From assembly GCA_003566155.1 (NCBI GenBank), contig PXEP01000024.1, positions 1 through 59,317 on the forward strand: a DNA stretch of 59,317 nt, written 5' to 3'. Below the pieces are notes generated by a model. It saw only the letters and a program-made list of their open reading frames with translations, ran no database searches and had not been told where the DNA came from. This document shows positions 24,422 to 32,351 of this stretch, piece by piece. The position numbers were made by a program, and so were the translations under genes. The stretch comes from Candidatus Acetothermia bacterium (GTDB lineage: Bacteria > Bipolaricaulota > Bipolaricaulia > Bipolaricaulales > Bipolaricaulaceae). Position 1 is the stretch's first letter. Each line of letters starts with the position of its first letter.

Positions 24422-25460
24422 AGAACTGGGAATCATCGGTCTTTCGGTATCGCTCGGTCTGGGAGTGGGGGCGATCATCACTGCGGCCACTGGCCATTCA
24501 GTGCCCGCGGTGTTCCGGGAGCTGGCATTGGGCGCGTTCAGCGATGTGTACCGCTTTGCCAACACGTTGATGCGTGCGACACCCATCTTGTTCACATCCC
24601 TCTCTTTCCTGATCGCTTTCCGAGCAGGACTGTTCAACATCGGAGCGGAGGGACAGTTGTTCATAGGAGGTTTCTTCGCCGCTTGGGCTGGATTCACGTT
24701 CAGCCTTCCCCCGGTGCTCCATCTTGTGGTGTGTTTGCTGTTCGGTGCCGCTGTCGGTGGCCTGTGGGGTTTCATCCCCGGTTGGCTGCGGGCCCGCCGG
24801 GGGGCCAACGAGTTTGTGACCACAATGATGCTATCCTATGTGGCGATACTCCTCACCCAGTGGTTTGTATCGCCCGGGGGGCCGTTTCATGGTGGCCGCA
24901 TGGCGGCCCGTACGGTGCGAATAGAGAGTACCGCCGAACTGCCGAGGCTGCTGGCCGGTACGCAGCTCTCGTGGGGGCTGTTGATTGCGTTTATTGTTGC
25001 GTTGCTGGTGTGGTACTTTTTGTTCCGCACGCCCCGTGGTTATGAACTGCGGGCCGTGGGGCAGAGGGAGACCGCTGCCGAGTACGGCGGAGTAAACGTA
25101 GCCCGTACGCAGATTTTGGCAATGGTCTTGGCTGGTGTGCTGGCAGGTTTAGGTGGGGCAGCGGAGATCCTCGGCATTCATCGCGGCTTCACAGTGGGAT
25201 TCTCGCCGGGCTACGGATGGGACGGCATCGCCGGTGGACTGATAGCCAGAGCACATCCGATCGGAGCTGTGTTCGCCGCGTTGCTGATGGGTGCGCTGCG
25301 GGCCGGTGGGGCAGGTGTGGATCGGGCGGGTGTTGCCCCAAGGGATCTGGTGGAGGTGCTCCAGGGGTTGGTGATTTTGTTCGTCGTTGCTCCGGAGCTG
25401 TTCCGCCTGGTCGGCCGTTGGAGACTGAGAAGGAGGGCCCATGGACGTGCTCAGTCTTGA
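24408..25460 (+). CDS. Nucleoside ABC importer permease 1 (YufP-like)
   Basis: A 350-residue permease of the BPD_transp_2 family with about ten helices. FRAGLFNIGAEGQLFIGGFFAAW and RRGANEFVTTMMLSYVA are the conserved loops of BMP-linked permeases. TTG 24408 was chosen: it follows a G-rich site in the end of the ATPase gene and gives MRLLRELGIIGLSVSL, whereas the longer frame adds residues translated from the ATPase coding region. It overlaps the second permease by 20 bases. Confidence 0.88.
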   Translation: MRLLRELGIIGLSVSLGLGVGAIITAATGHSVPAVFRELALGAFSDVYRFANTLMRATPILFTSLSFLIAFRAGLFNIGAEGQLFIGGFFAAWAGFTFSLPPVLHLVVCLLFGAAVGGLWGFIPGWLRARRGANEFVTTMMLSYVAILLTQWFVSPGGPFHGGRMAARTVRIESTAELPRLLAGTQLSWGLLIAFIVALLVWYFLFRTPRGYELRAVGQRETAAEYGGVNVARTQILAMVLAGVLAGLGGAAEILGIHRGFTVGFSPGYGWDGIAGGLIARAHPIGAVFAALLMGALRAGGAGVDRAGVAPRDLVEVLQGLVILFVVAPELFRLVGRWRLRRRAHGRAQS

Positions 25461-26298
25461 CTTGCTAGTCGTGGCTCTGCGCCTGGCGACCCCTGTGGCC
25501 TTCGTTGCTCTGGGGGAGCTATTCTCCGAACGGGCCGGAATCATCAATATCGGCGTGGAAGGAAGCGCATTGGCCGGGGCGTTGATCGCAGGGATCGTGG
25601 CCCATTACAGTGGGAGCGCCTGGTTGGCGTTGGCGGCGGCAGTGGGTATCGGAATGCTCCTGGGCTTCATCCACGCTATCTGGTGCGTGTACCTGCGGGC
25701 CAACCATGTGGTGGCGGGGGCGGCGGTCAACATTCTCGTCGCCGGTCTGGCGTTGTTCCTCACCGTGCTGGTATGGGACTGGCGTGGACGGTCGGCTTCG
25801 GTGGTGAGCCTCGATCCGTGGATCCTGGTGTGGCTATTGCTGGTGCTGGTGGTGGTGGCCCAAGTGTTTCTGTTCCGCACACGCTGGGGTTTGCGGCTGC
25901 GGGTCGTGGGGGAACACCCGCAGGCTGCTGACACAGCCGGGATCAATGTCTACCGGACCCGGGTGGCGTACTCGGTGTTGACCGGAGCACTGTGTGGGTT
26001 GGCCGGTGCGTTCTTGGTGAACAACCTGGGACGGTTCACCGCGGGGATGGTTGGGGGACGGGGGTTTATCGGAATCGCGGCGATGGTGGTGGGCAACTAC
26101 AAGCCCATTCCCGCGTTCCTGGCCGCTTACCTCTTTGGCTTCGTCGACGCGCTGCAGATGCGTTTGCAGGATGTGATCCCTTCTGAGATCTCCATGATGC
26201 TTCCCTACGTACTGACGGTGATCGTGTTGGCTGGCTTCTTGGGCAAGGCCAACGTGCCGGCGGCGCTGGGCAAGCCCTACATCAAGGAACAGGGATGA
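25441..26298 (+). CDS. Nucleoside ABC importer permease 2 (YufQ-like)
   Basis: A 285-residue permease, second half of the heterodimeric channel. The conserved FSERAGIINIGVEGSALAGAL loop and RANHVVAGAAVNILVAG identify the family, and GRGFIGIAAMVVGNYKP is its C-terminal hallmark. With the BMP protein, the double ATPase and permease 1 it completes a four-gene nucleoside importer. Its stop overlaps the mtnA start by ATGA, which ties import to nucleoside breakdown. Confidence 0.9.
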   Translation: MDVLSLDLLVVALRLATPVAFVALGELFSERAGIINIGVEGSALAGALIAGIVAHYSGSAWLALAAAVGIGMLLGFIHAIWCVYLRANHVVAGAAVNILVAGLALFLTVLVWDWRGRSASVVSLDPWILVWLLLVLVVVAQVFLFRTRWGLRLRVVGEHPQAADTAGINVYRTRVAYSVLTGALCGLAGAFLVNNLGRFTAGMVGGRGFIGIAAMVVGNYKPIPAFLAAYLFGFVDALQMRLQDVIPSEISMMLPYVLTVIVLAGFLGKANVPAALGKPYIKEQG

Positions 26299-27323
26299 TC
26301 CAGCCCGTTTGTTGGACGGACGGCACCTTGGAACTCCTGGACCAGACCCTCCTGCCGGTGAGTGAAAAGTGGCTTCAACTGACGACTTGGGAAGAAGTGG
26401 CTGAGGCCATTCGGCGACTGGCCGTGCGTGGTGCCCCGGCCATTGGGATCGCCGCCGGCTACGCGTTGGTGCTGGCCGTGTGGGGAGTAGACGAGCGGAA
26501 GGAGGCCGATAGCGCCTTTTCCGAAGCTTCGCACGGGCTAGCGGCCGCCCGGCCCACGGCGGTCAACTTGTTCTGGGCTCTGAAGCGCCTGGAAGGCGTG
26601 TGGAGGGATTACGCCGAGGAGTCGGTAGACGCCGCGCGCGGTGCGCTGCTGATCGAGGCTCGGCGAATTCACGCCGAAGATGTTGAAGGCAACAAGACGA
26701 TCGGCCGGCACGGGGCGGAGCTCCTGCCAACGGGGAGTTCTGTTCTTACCATCTGCAATACGGGTGGCCTAGCCACCGGTGGTTACGGTACGGCGTTGGG
26801 TGTGGTCCGCTCTGCGTGGGCCGAAGGGAAGCTCAACCGAGCCTTCCTATGCGAGACCCGACCCCTTCTCCAAGGTTCGAGGCTCAATGCGTGGGAGCTT
26901 CTTCAGGAGGGTATTCCGTTTCGCGTGTTGGTCGACGGCGCGGCCGGGGCGCTGCTTTCGCGCGGTGAAGTTAAGGCTGTGCTTGTCGGAGCCGATAGAA
27001 TTGCCGCCAACGGTGATACCGCAAACAAGATAGGTACCTACAGCCTGGGCTGCCTGGCCGACCGACACGGGGTGCCGTTGTATGTGGTGGCACCGCTTTC
27101 GACGGTCGATCGCGATACACCTACCGGGCAGGAGATCCCGATCGAGGAGCGCGGGTACGAGGAGATCCTCGCTCCGCTGGGGCGACAGGCGGCCCCGGAG
27201 GGCAGCGAGGCCTGGAACCCCGCGTTCGATGTCACCCCGGCGGAGCTCATCGCGGCCATCGTTACCGAGCGGGGGGTGTTGCGTCCTCCGTATGAACAGG
27301 CAATCGCTGCGGCCATGGCGTAA
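26295..27323 (+). CDS. mtnA: Methylthioribose-1-phosphate isomerase (or 5-deoxyribose-1-P isomerase)
   Basis: Converts 5-methylthioribose-1-phosphate (or 5-deoxyribose-1-phosphate) to the ribulose form. The 342-residue protein has the MtnA/eIF2B-like signatures RGAPAIGIAAGYALVLA, PTAVNLFWALKR, ICNTGGLATGGYGTALG, RPLLQGSRLNAWEL, GADRIAANGDTANKIGTYS and VAPLSTVD, including the catalytic Cys (of ICNTG) and Asp (of GADRI). The gene is coupled to the importer and followed by a class II aldolase, the pair found in the DHAP shunt. No MtnK kinase or lower methionine-salvage genes (mtnC/D/W) are present. Confidence 0.93.
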   Translation: MIQPVCWTDGTLELLDQTLLPVSEKWLQLTTWEEVAEAIRRLAVRGAPAIGIAAGYALVLAVWGVDERKEADSAFSEASHGLAAARPTAVNLFWALKRLEGVWRDYAEESVDAARGALLIEARRIHAEDVEGNKTIGRHGAELLPTGSSVLTICNTGGLATGGYGTALGVVRSAWAEGKLNRAFLCETRPLLQGSRLNAWELLQEGIPFRVLVDGAAGALLSRGEVKAVLVGADRIAANGDTANKIGTYSLGCLADRHGVPLYVVAPLSTVDRDTPTGQEIPIEERGYEEILAPLGRQAAPEGSEAWNPAFDVTPAELIAAIVTERGVLRPPYEQAIAAAMA

Positions 27324-27882
27324 GGGTGTGGCCCGGGCCGCCCGGACGATGGCGGAACTGGGTCTGACCCATTGGTCCTCGGGAAACGTCTCCGCCCGGG
27401 TTGGCGACAAAATCGTGATTACCCCGAGCGGAGTACCGTATGCCCGCCTTCAGCCACGCCAGATCGCGACGCTGGATCTAGCGGGCGAAGCAGCGGCCGG
27501 GGCGAGCCTCCCGTCCTCCGAATGGCGGCTCCACGTGGCGTTGTACCGAGCCCGTGAGGACATCGCGTGTGTGGTGCATACGCATTCCCCGGCGGCTACC
27601 GCCGCCGCTTGCCGGGGGGAGCTGATACCGGTGACCCATGAGGCGCAGATCTTCCTGGGCGAGCGCGTTCCGGTGAGCGACTCCGCGCCGCCGGGAAGCT
27701 GGGAACTAGCCCAGGCGGTCAGCCGCAGTCTGGGGGATGGATGCGTCGCTTTGATCGCAAACCATGGCGCGGTAACGGTGGGGGAGCGCATGGAGCGTGC
27801 ACTGGCGTTGGCGGTGCTGTTGGAGGAAGCGGCGCGCACTCAGCAAGCAGTGCCCGGATCGTGCTTGAAAAGGGGGGCATAA
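27292..27882 (+). CDS. Class II aldolase (fuculose/5-deoxyribulose-1-phosphate type)
   Basis: A zinc aldolase of up to 196 residues. Landmarks: HWSSGNVSAR (phosphate binding), the zinc pair in VVHTHSPAATA, HEAQIFLG and IANHGAVTVGE with the third zinc ligand. The active-site acid is expected in PSSEWRLH (Glu). Relatives include fuculose-1-P aldolase, MtnB dehydratase, and the Ald2/DrdA enzymes that split 5-deoxy- or 5-methylthioribulose-1-phosphate into DHAP and an aldehyde. Adjacency to mtnA favours the last. The start is unclear: ATG 27292 overlaps mtnA by 32 bases, and GTG 27328 directly after the mtnA stop is equally possible. Confidence 0.82.
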   Translation: MNRQSLRPWRKGVARAARTMAELGLTHWSSGNVSARVGDKIVITPSGVPYARLQPRQIATLDLAGEAAAGASLPSSEWRLHVALYRAREDIACVVHTHSPAATAAACRGELIPVTHEAQIFLGERVPVSDSAPPGSWELAQAVSRSLGDGCVALIANHGAVTVGERMERALALAVLLEEAARTQQAVPGSCLKRGA

Positions 27883-29067
27883 GTGGGAGATGAACAGGGC
27901 AAACAGAAGATCGCCTGGGCACAGGCACATATGCCGCTTCAATCAATGCTTGGAGAACGGTTCTCCAGCCGTAAGCCGTTGGCCGGCCAGCGGATTGGGG
28001 TGGCGTTGCACTTGGAAGCGAAGACGGCGGTGCTCATCCTGACCCTGCATGCGGGTGGGGCGGAGATCCTGGCCGTGGGGTCAAACCCATGGTCGACCCA
28101 GGATGAGGTGGTGGGGGCGCTGGCCGATGTTGAGGGAATCGTTGTGCACGCCCGTCGTGGGGAATCGGAGGACGACCGTCAGGCTAACTTGGAGAGGTTA
28201 CGAGCATTCCGCCCCACCATTGTGGTCGAAGACGGCGGAGATGTAGCAGTTGCTCTGGCTGAACACGGTCGGGGGCAGTCAGCCGGGCTTGTTGGCATTT
28301 GCGAGGAGACCACCACCGGGGTAGAGCGCCTGCTGCAGCTGGAGGAGGCGGGTAACCTATGGGTGCCGGCGATCGCGGTTAACAGCGCGCGGATGAAACA
28401 TCTGATGGATAACCGTTACGGGACCGGGCAGTCTAGCTGGGAAGCCCTCATGGGAGCGACCAATCTGTTGATCGCGGGAAAGGTTGTCCTCATTGTGGGG
28501 TTCGGCTGGTGTGGACGGGGGTTGGCCCTGCGGGCTGCTGGACTGGGGGCGCGGGTGCTCGTGGCTGAAATTGACCCGGTGAAAGCGGTGGAAGCGGCCT
28601 TCGAAGGATACCGGGTGGTCGAACTTGGAGAGGGTATGGCGATGGCTGACTTCGTGATCACGGCCACCGGTCGACCAGGGGTGGTCGACGGGGCTGCTCT
28701 GGAGCAGGCCAAGGATGGCGCAGTGCTGGCCAATGCAGGTCATTTCGGCTACGAGATCGATCTGCCGGCGTTGCAAGCGCGGGCTGGCCGGGTGGACGAG
28801 GTTCGCCCCAACGTCCATGTGTACGTTCTCCCTGATGGGCGTAGGCTGTATATTGCGGGGAGGGGCGAACTGGTTAACCTGTCCGCCGGAGACGGTCACC
28901 CGGTGGAGATCATGGACATCTCATTTTCTCTCCAGGCTCTGGCAGTAGAATACCTGGTGGGTCGGGGGGCGGAGCTTCCGCCACGGGTGCATGCGTATCC
29001 GCAGCAATTGGACACGACCGTGGCACAGATGGTCCTCCACACACTGCGAGAAACAAGCACTGGGTGA
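27883..29067 (+). CDS. ahcY: S-adenosylhomocysteine hydrolase (short form)
   Basis: NAD-dependent cleavage of S-adenosylhomocysteine to adenosine and homocysteine. The 394-residue protein is the short form without the long insert of eukaryotic and proteobacterial enzymes. It shows GICEETTTGVERL, AIAVNSARMKHLMDNRYGTG (NSxxK-D-N-GxG), the NAD Rossmann loop GFGWCGRGLA, ANAGHFGYEIDL and the C-terminal VEYL region. Some short archaeal relatives prefer S-inosylhomocysteine, so the purine base is not certain. GTG 27883 starts directly behind the aldolase stop. It links SAM-dependent methylation by-products to the nucleoside importer and phosphorylase upstream. Confidence 0.92.
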   Translation: MGDEQGKQKIAWAQAHMPLQSMLGERFSSRKPLAGQRIGVALHLEAKTAVLILTLHAGGAEILAVGSNPWSTQDEVVGALADVEGIVVHARRGESEDDRQANLERLRAFRPTIVVEDGGDVAVALAEHGRGQSAGLVGICEETTTGVERLLQLEEAGNLWVPAIAVNSARMKHLMDNRYGTGQSSWEALMGATNLLIAGKVVLIVGFGWCGRGLALRAAGLGARVLVAEIDPVKAVEAAFEGYRVVELGEGMAMADFVITATGRPGVVDGAALEQAKDGAVLANAGHFGYEIDLPALQARAGRVDEVRPNVHVYVLPDGRRLYIAGRGELVNLSAGDGHPVEIMDISFSLQALAVEYLVGRGAELPPRVHAYPQQLDTTVAQMVLHTLRETSTG

Positions 29068-29089
29068 CAAGGCGGATACCGCTGGCTGG

Positions 29090-29118
29090 TTGTGGTCACT
29101 GACGCCGCGGCGTACTAT
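29090..29118 (+). promoter_or_regulatory. Predicted recA promoter with a palindromic spacer
   Basis: TTGTGG (29090-29095), 17 bases, TACTAT (29113-29118). The predicted start is near 29125, just ahead of the AGGAGGG ribosome site. The spacer end contains the perfect 12-bp palindrome ACGCCGCGGCGT (29102-29113), a possible repressor site. No LexA box of the E. coli or Gram-positive type is seen. Confidence 0.45.
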
Positions 29119-29137
29119 GCTGCTTAGGAGGGAACAT

Positions 29138-30160
29138 ATGGGCAAACGTGAAGTACTTGATGGTGTATTGAAGCAAATCAAGAAAAACTACGGCGAAGGT
29201 TCCATTATGTGGTTGGGTCAGCAAACGGTGGCTGCCGGCGTGAACGTGATCCCTACCGGATCCTTGGGGTTGGATGTGGCGCTCGGGGTCGGGGGAGTCC
29301 CCCGAGGACGTATGGTGGAGATCTTCGGTACGGAGGGCTCGGGAAAGACCACGGTGGCGTTGCACATCATTGCGGAAGCGCAGAAACTGGGCGGTACGGC
29401 GGCGTTTGTCGATGCCGAGCATGCGCTGGACCCCAACTACACGCGGGCCATCGGTGTTGACCTTGATCACTTGCTGCTCTCTCAGCCCAGTTCCGGAGAA
29501 CAAGCCCTGGAAATCACCGAGCAGCTCGTTCGCTCCGGCGCGGTGGACATCATCGTCGTCGACTCCGTAGCCGCGCTGGTCCCGGAGGCGGAGATACAGG
29601 GGCAGATGGGCGATGCTCAGGTGGGCTTGCAGGCACGTCTGATGTCCCAGGCGATGCGCAAGCTGGCGGCGGCCATTGCCCAGTCCAAGACGGTGGCAAT
29701 ATTCGTAAACCAGATCCGCTCCACCATTCAGTCGGGGCCGTGGGGCCCTGGAACCACCACCAGCGGAGGACGGGCGCTCAAGTTCTACGCATCCACACGG
29801 CTCAATATATGGCCGGAGGGGAAGATTTCCGAAGGGGAGGAGCGCGTGGGGATGCGCGTTCACGTTCGAGTGGTGAAAAACAAAGTCGCACCTCCGTTTC
29901 GCGAGGCTTCGTTCGACATCATTTACGGGAAAGGCATCGTGCGCGAGCGCGACCTGATCAACGCAGGGGTGGATCTGGACGTGCTTACGCGGTCGGGTTC
30001 GTGGTACTCCTACGGCGACACGCGATTGGGACAGGGCTTGGCTCAAGCTTCTGCGCACCTCAGCGAGAACCCCGAGCTTACACAGTCCATCGAAGCCCAG
30101 ATCAGAGAGAAGGCAGGCCTGGTGACCCCGGAGGGGTTGGCCGGCGATGACGAAGGATGA
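29138..30160 (+). CDS. recA: RecA recombinase
   Basis: Strand-exchange ATPase for homologous recombination and SOS induction. The 340-residue protein has Walker A GTEGSGKTT (the commoner form is GPESSGKTT), Walker B IIVVDSVAAL, MSQAMRKL, and loop L2 with FVNQIRSTIQSGPWGPGTTTSGG. ATG 29138 has AGGAGGG five bases upstream and gives MGKREVLDGVLKQIKKNYGEG; the longer frame runs into ahcY. recX follows with a 14-base overlap. Confidence 0.97.
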   Translation: MGKREVLDGVLKQIKKNYGEGSIMWLGQQTVAAGVNVIPTGSLGLDVALGVGGVPRGRMVEIFGTEGSGKTTVALHIIAEAQKLGGTAAFVDAEHALDPNYTRAIGVDLDHLLLSQPSSGEQALEITEQLVRSGAVDIIVVDSVAALVPEAEIQGQMGDAQVGLQARLMSQAMRKLAAAIAQSKTVAIFVNQIRSTIQSGPWGPGTTTSGGRALKFYASTRLNIWPEGKISEGEERVGMRVHVRVVKNKVAPPFREASFDIIYGKGIVRERDLINAGVDLDVLTRSGSWYSYGDTRLGQGLAQASAHLSENPELTQSIEAQIREKAGLVTPEGLAGDDEG

Positions 30161-30617
30161 ACAGCGTGCCTTTCAGGTGCTTACCCGGTTGGTCGGGATA
30201 CGACCGCGGACGGAAAGCGAGATGTCCCGCCGGCTGACGGAAAAAGGGTTCGCGCCCGAGGTAGCCGAGCGAGCGATAGCACAGGGACGACGCGCGGGCC
30301 TGTTGGACGATCGGTTGTTTGCGCGCCTGTACGCCGAAGACCGGCTGATGTCCCGCCCGTGTGCTCGCAGGTTGCTGGCGCAGGAGCTATCCAACAAGGG
30401 AATACACAGACAACTGGCACAGGAGGCGGCGTCCAACGCCCTGCCGGAGGTCGATGAACAAGAGCTTGCCGAGCGGGCACTCGCCGGGGGTGCACACCTG
30501 TGGGACCGGGTGTCCCCGGATGTGGCGCGACGGAGGGCAGCGGCTTTCCTGTTGCGGCGGGGGTTCACCCCGGGCGTTGCCCGCAAGGTCGTTGATCAGC
30601 GCTACAAGGAACGGTGA
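30147..30617 (+). CDS. recX: RecX-family regulator of RecA
   Basis: A 156-residue, mainly helical protein made of tandem three-helix motifs. RTESEMSRRLTEKGF, GLLDDRLFARLYAEDRL and LLRRGFTPGVARKVV fit the RecX pattern, and overlap with the recA end is the classic arrangement. RecX caps or destabilises RecA filaments. Translational coupling to recA should keep levels low. Confidence 0.9.
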   Translation: MTKDEQRAFQVLTRLVGIRPRTESEMSRRLTEKGFAPEVAERAIAQGRRAGLLDDRLFARLYAEDRLMSRPCARRLLAQELSNKGIHRQLAQEAASNALPEVDEQELAERALAGGAHLWDRVSPDVARRRAAAFLLRRGFTPGVARKVVDQRYKER

Positions 30618-31114
30618 TGGACGTACGGGTCGGGTTGGGAATGGATTTCCACCGGCTGGTTCCGGGGAGACGGCTGGTGCTTGGCGGTGTGGAGCTGGCC
30701 GGTCCGCTTGGGTTGGATGGACATTCCGATGCGGATGTACTGGCCCATGCCGTATGCGATGCCCTCCTGGGCGCTGCCCGGCTTGGCGACATCGGCCGGC
30801 AATTTCCCCCCGGCGATCCTCAGTTTCGCGACATTTCTTCCATAGAACTGCTGCGGCGGGTGCTGGTGGCACTGGGTGAGGCGGGCTATGAGCCCTTCCA
30901 GGTGGATGCCGTGGTGGTGGCGGAGGAGCCTCCACTGGCGACCTACGTACCGGCTATGGAGGCACGAATGGCCGAGGTTCTGGCGCTTCGGCCTGGCCAG
31001 GTGTCGGTGAAAGCTACCACCAGTGAAGGGATGGGGGCGTTGGGACGGGGGGAAGGGATGGGAGCGTGGGCCGTGGCCCTCATCCAAACAGCCGCAACAC
31101 GTCCCAAAACGTGA
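30617..31114 (+). CDS. ispF: 2-C-methyl-D-erythritol 2,4-cyclodiphosphate synthase
   Basis: Fifth enzyme of the MEP isoprenoid pathway. The 165-residue protein has the zinc site in GMDFHRL (Asp-x-His), GHSDADVLAHAVCDALLGAA, GDIGRQFPP and the C-terminal TTSEGMGALGRGEGMGAWA. ATG 30617 overlaps the recX stop (TGATG) and follows AAGGA by six bases. Its partner ispD is at 42264, not adjacent. The 3' end overlaps the convergent rseP gene by 35 bases. Confidence 0.95.
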   Translation: MDVRVGLGMDFHRLVPGRRLVLGGVELAGPLGLDGHSDADVLAHAVCDALLGAARLGDIGRQFPPGDPQFRDISSIELLRRVLVALGEAGYEPFQVDAVVVAEEPPLATYVPAMEARMAEVLALRPGQVSVKATTSEGMGALGRGEGMGAWAVALIQTAATRPKT

Positions 31115-32351
31115 TTAGGACAAGTAGCGAGATCAGTATCAAAAAACCGATCGTATGAACCGCATTTTCTACGGTGGGGGAGACCTTGCGTCGAGTGATG
31201 ATTTCCCACAATGAGAACGAGATCCGCGCTCCGTCTAGGGCAGGGAAGGGGAGCAGGTTGATGATGGCCAGGTTCAAGCTGAGCAAGGCCACCAGGATCA
31301 GCGTGGGCCAGGCTCCGGCGCGGACTCCCCGGGAGAGAATTCCCGCTATGCCCACTGGACCGGCGACCGCTTCGTCGGCACGCACATCGCCGGCGATCAT
31401 CAGGCGGATTCCGTGAACAAAATCGGATAGGGCTTGGGTCAGGAGCCGAAACGAAAGCGGCACTCCGTCGAGCCCCGCTCTCCGGTGGGTCGGAGGCAAC
31501 ACGGCGAACTCAGCGCCTGCCAGAAGCTCCAGAAAACCCTGTTCGGGTAGATCAAAAGTAAGGAGTTCACCTTCACGTTCCACTGTAAGCTGGCGGCAAC
31601 CCTGCTCCCACACGGCCGACCATTCGTGTGCCGAGGTAAGCTCCTGGCCGCAGGCAGATACGAACAGGTCACCGGCTTGCAGGCCCGTTTGGGCCAGAGG
31701 TGCCTCGGGGGGTAGCTCGGTCAGCTGGGGAAGCAACACCTGGGAGGAGAAGAAACTACCCACCCTGTAGGCGTCTTCATTCGCATCGTACTGAGGCACT
31801 ACGGCCACCGTATGCCGTTCACCATCCCGCAATACCTCGAAACTAATCTCATTGGGTGCCGCCGCCTGAATGGCGGGGCCGACTTCGCCGGGCAGCCATA
31901 CCTTTCGGTCGCCGACGCGCAGCACCTGATCCCCTACCTGGAGCACCTGTTGGGCAGGGGCATCGGGCAATAACCCCGCAACTTGGATTCCCGGTATTCC
32001 GACGCTCCACACTGCTATCATGAGCACCACCAGGGCGAGGACGACGTTGGCGGTCGGGCCGGCCGCCGCGAGAGCCAGGCGGGCCCAGGCTGGCCGACCA
32101 TAGTAGGTGCGCTCGAACGGGACATCGCTCGGGCGTTGGTCTTCCCCCGCCAGTCGCACAAAGCCTCCTAGTGGCAGAAGGCGGACCGAATAGCGTGTTT
32201 CCCCGCGCGTTTTGCTCCAAATCCTGGGTCCGAATCCCAGGGCGAACTCCTGCACGGCAACGCCGGTGAGCTTGGCCATGAGGAAGTGTCCCCCTTCATG
32301 AACGCCCACTAACAGCAAGATAAAACCTATAAAGATAAGCAATGTTGTCAC
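31080..32351 (-). CDS. rseP: RIP metalloprotease RseP (site-2 protease, M50B)
   Basis: Intramembrane zinc protease that cleaves membrane-bound regulators such as anti-sigma factors. The 423-residue protein has HEGGH at residues 18-22 in the first helix, GGFVRLAGED after it, PDZ-like regions in the middle (LPDAPAQQVLQVGDQVLRV and APLAQTGLQAGD), and the C-terminal NLLPFPALDGAR with the third metal ligand. Three to four transmembrane helices fit the family. It overlaps tilS by four bases (ATGA). Confidence 0.92.
   Translation of the reverse strand: MTTLLIFIGFILLLVGVHEGGHFLMAKLTGVAVQEFALGFGPRIWSKTRGETRYSVRLLPLGGFVRLAGEDQRPSDVPFERTYYGRPAWARLALAAAGPTANVVLALVVLMIAVWSVGIPGIQVAGLLPDAPAQQVLQVGDQVLRVGDRKVWLPGEVGPAIQAAAPNEISFEVLRDGERHTVAVVPQYDANEDAYRVGSFFSSQVLLPQLTELPPEAPLAQTGLQAGDLFVSACGQELTSAHEWSAVWEQGCRQLTVEREGELLTFDLPEQGFLELLAGAEFAVLPPTHRRAGLDGVPLSFRLLTQALSDFVHGIRLMIAGDVRADEAVAGPVGIAGILSRGVRAGAWPTLILVALLSLNLAIINLLPFPALDGARISFSLWEIITRRKVSPTVENAVHTIGFLILISLLVLITFWDVLRLFG

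Noticed and set aside
29096-30058. Long minus-strand frame of 320 codons inside recA
   Set aside because: Antisense to a certain gene; composition follows the codon structure of recA and shows no domain.
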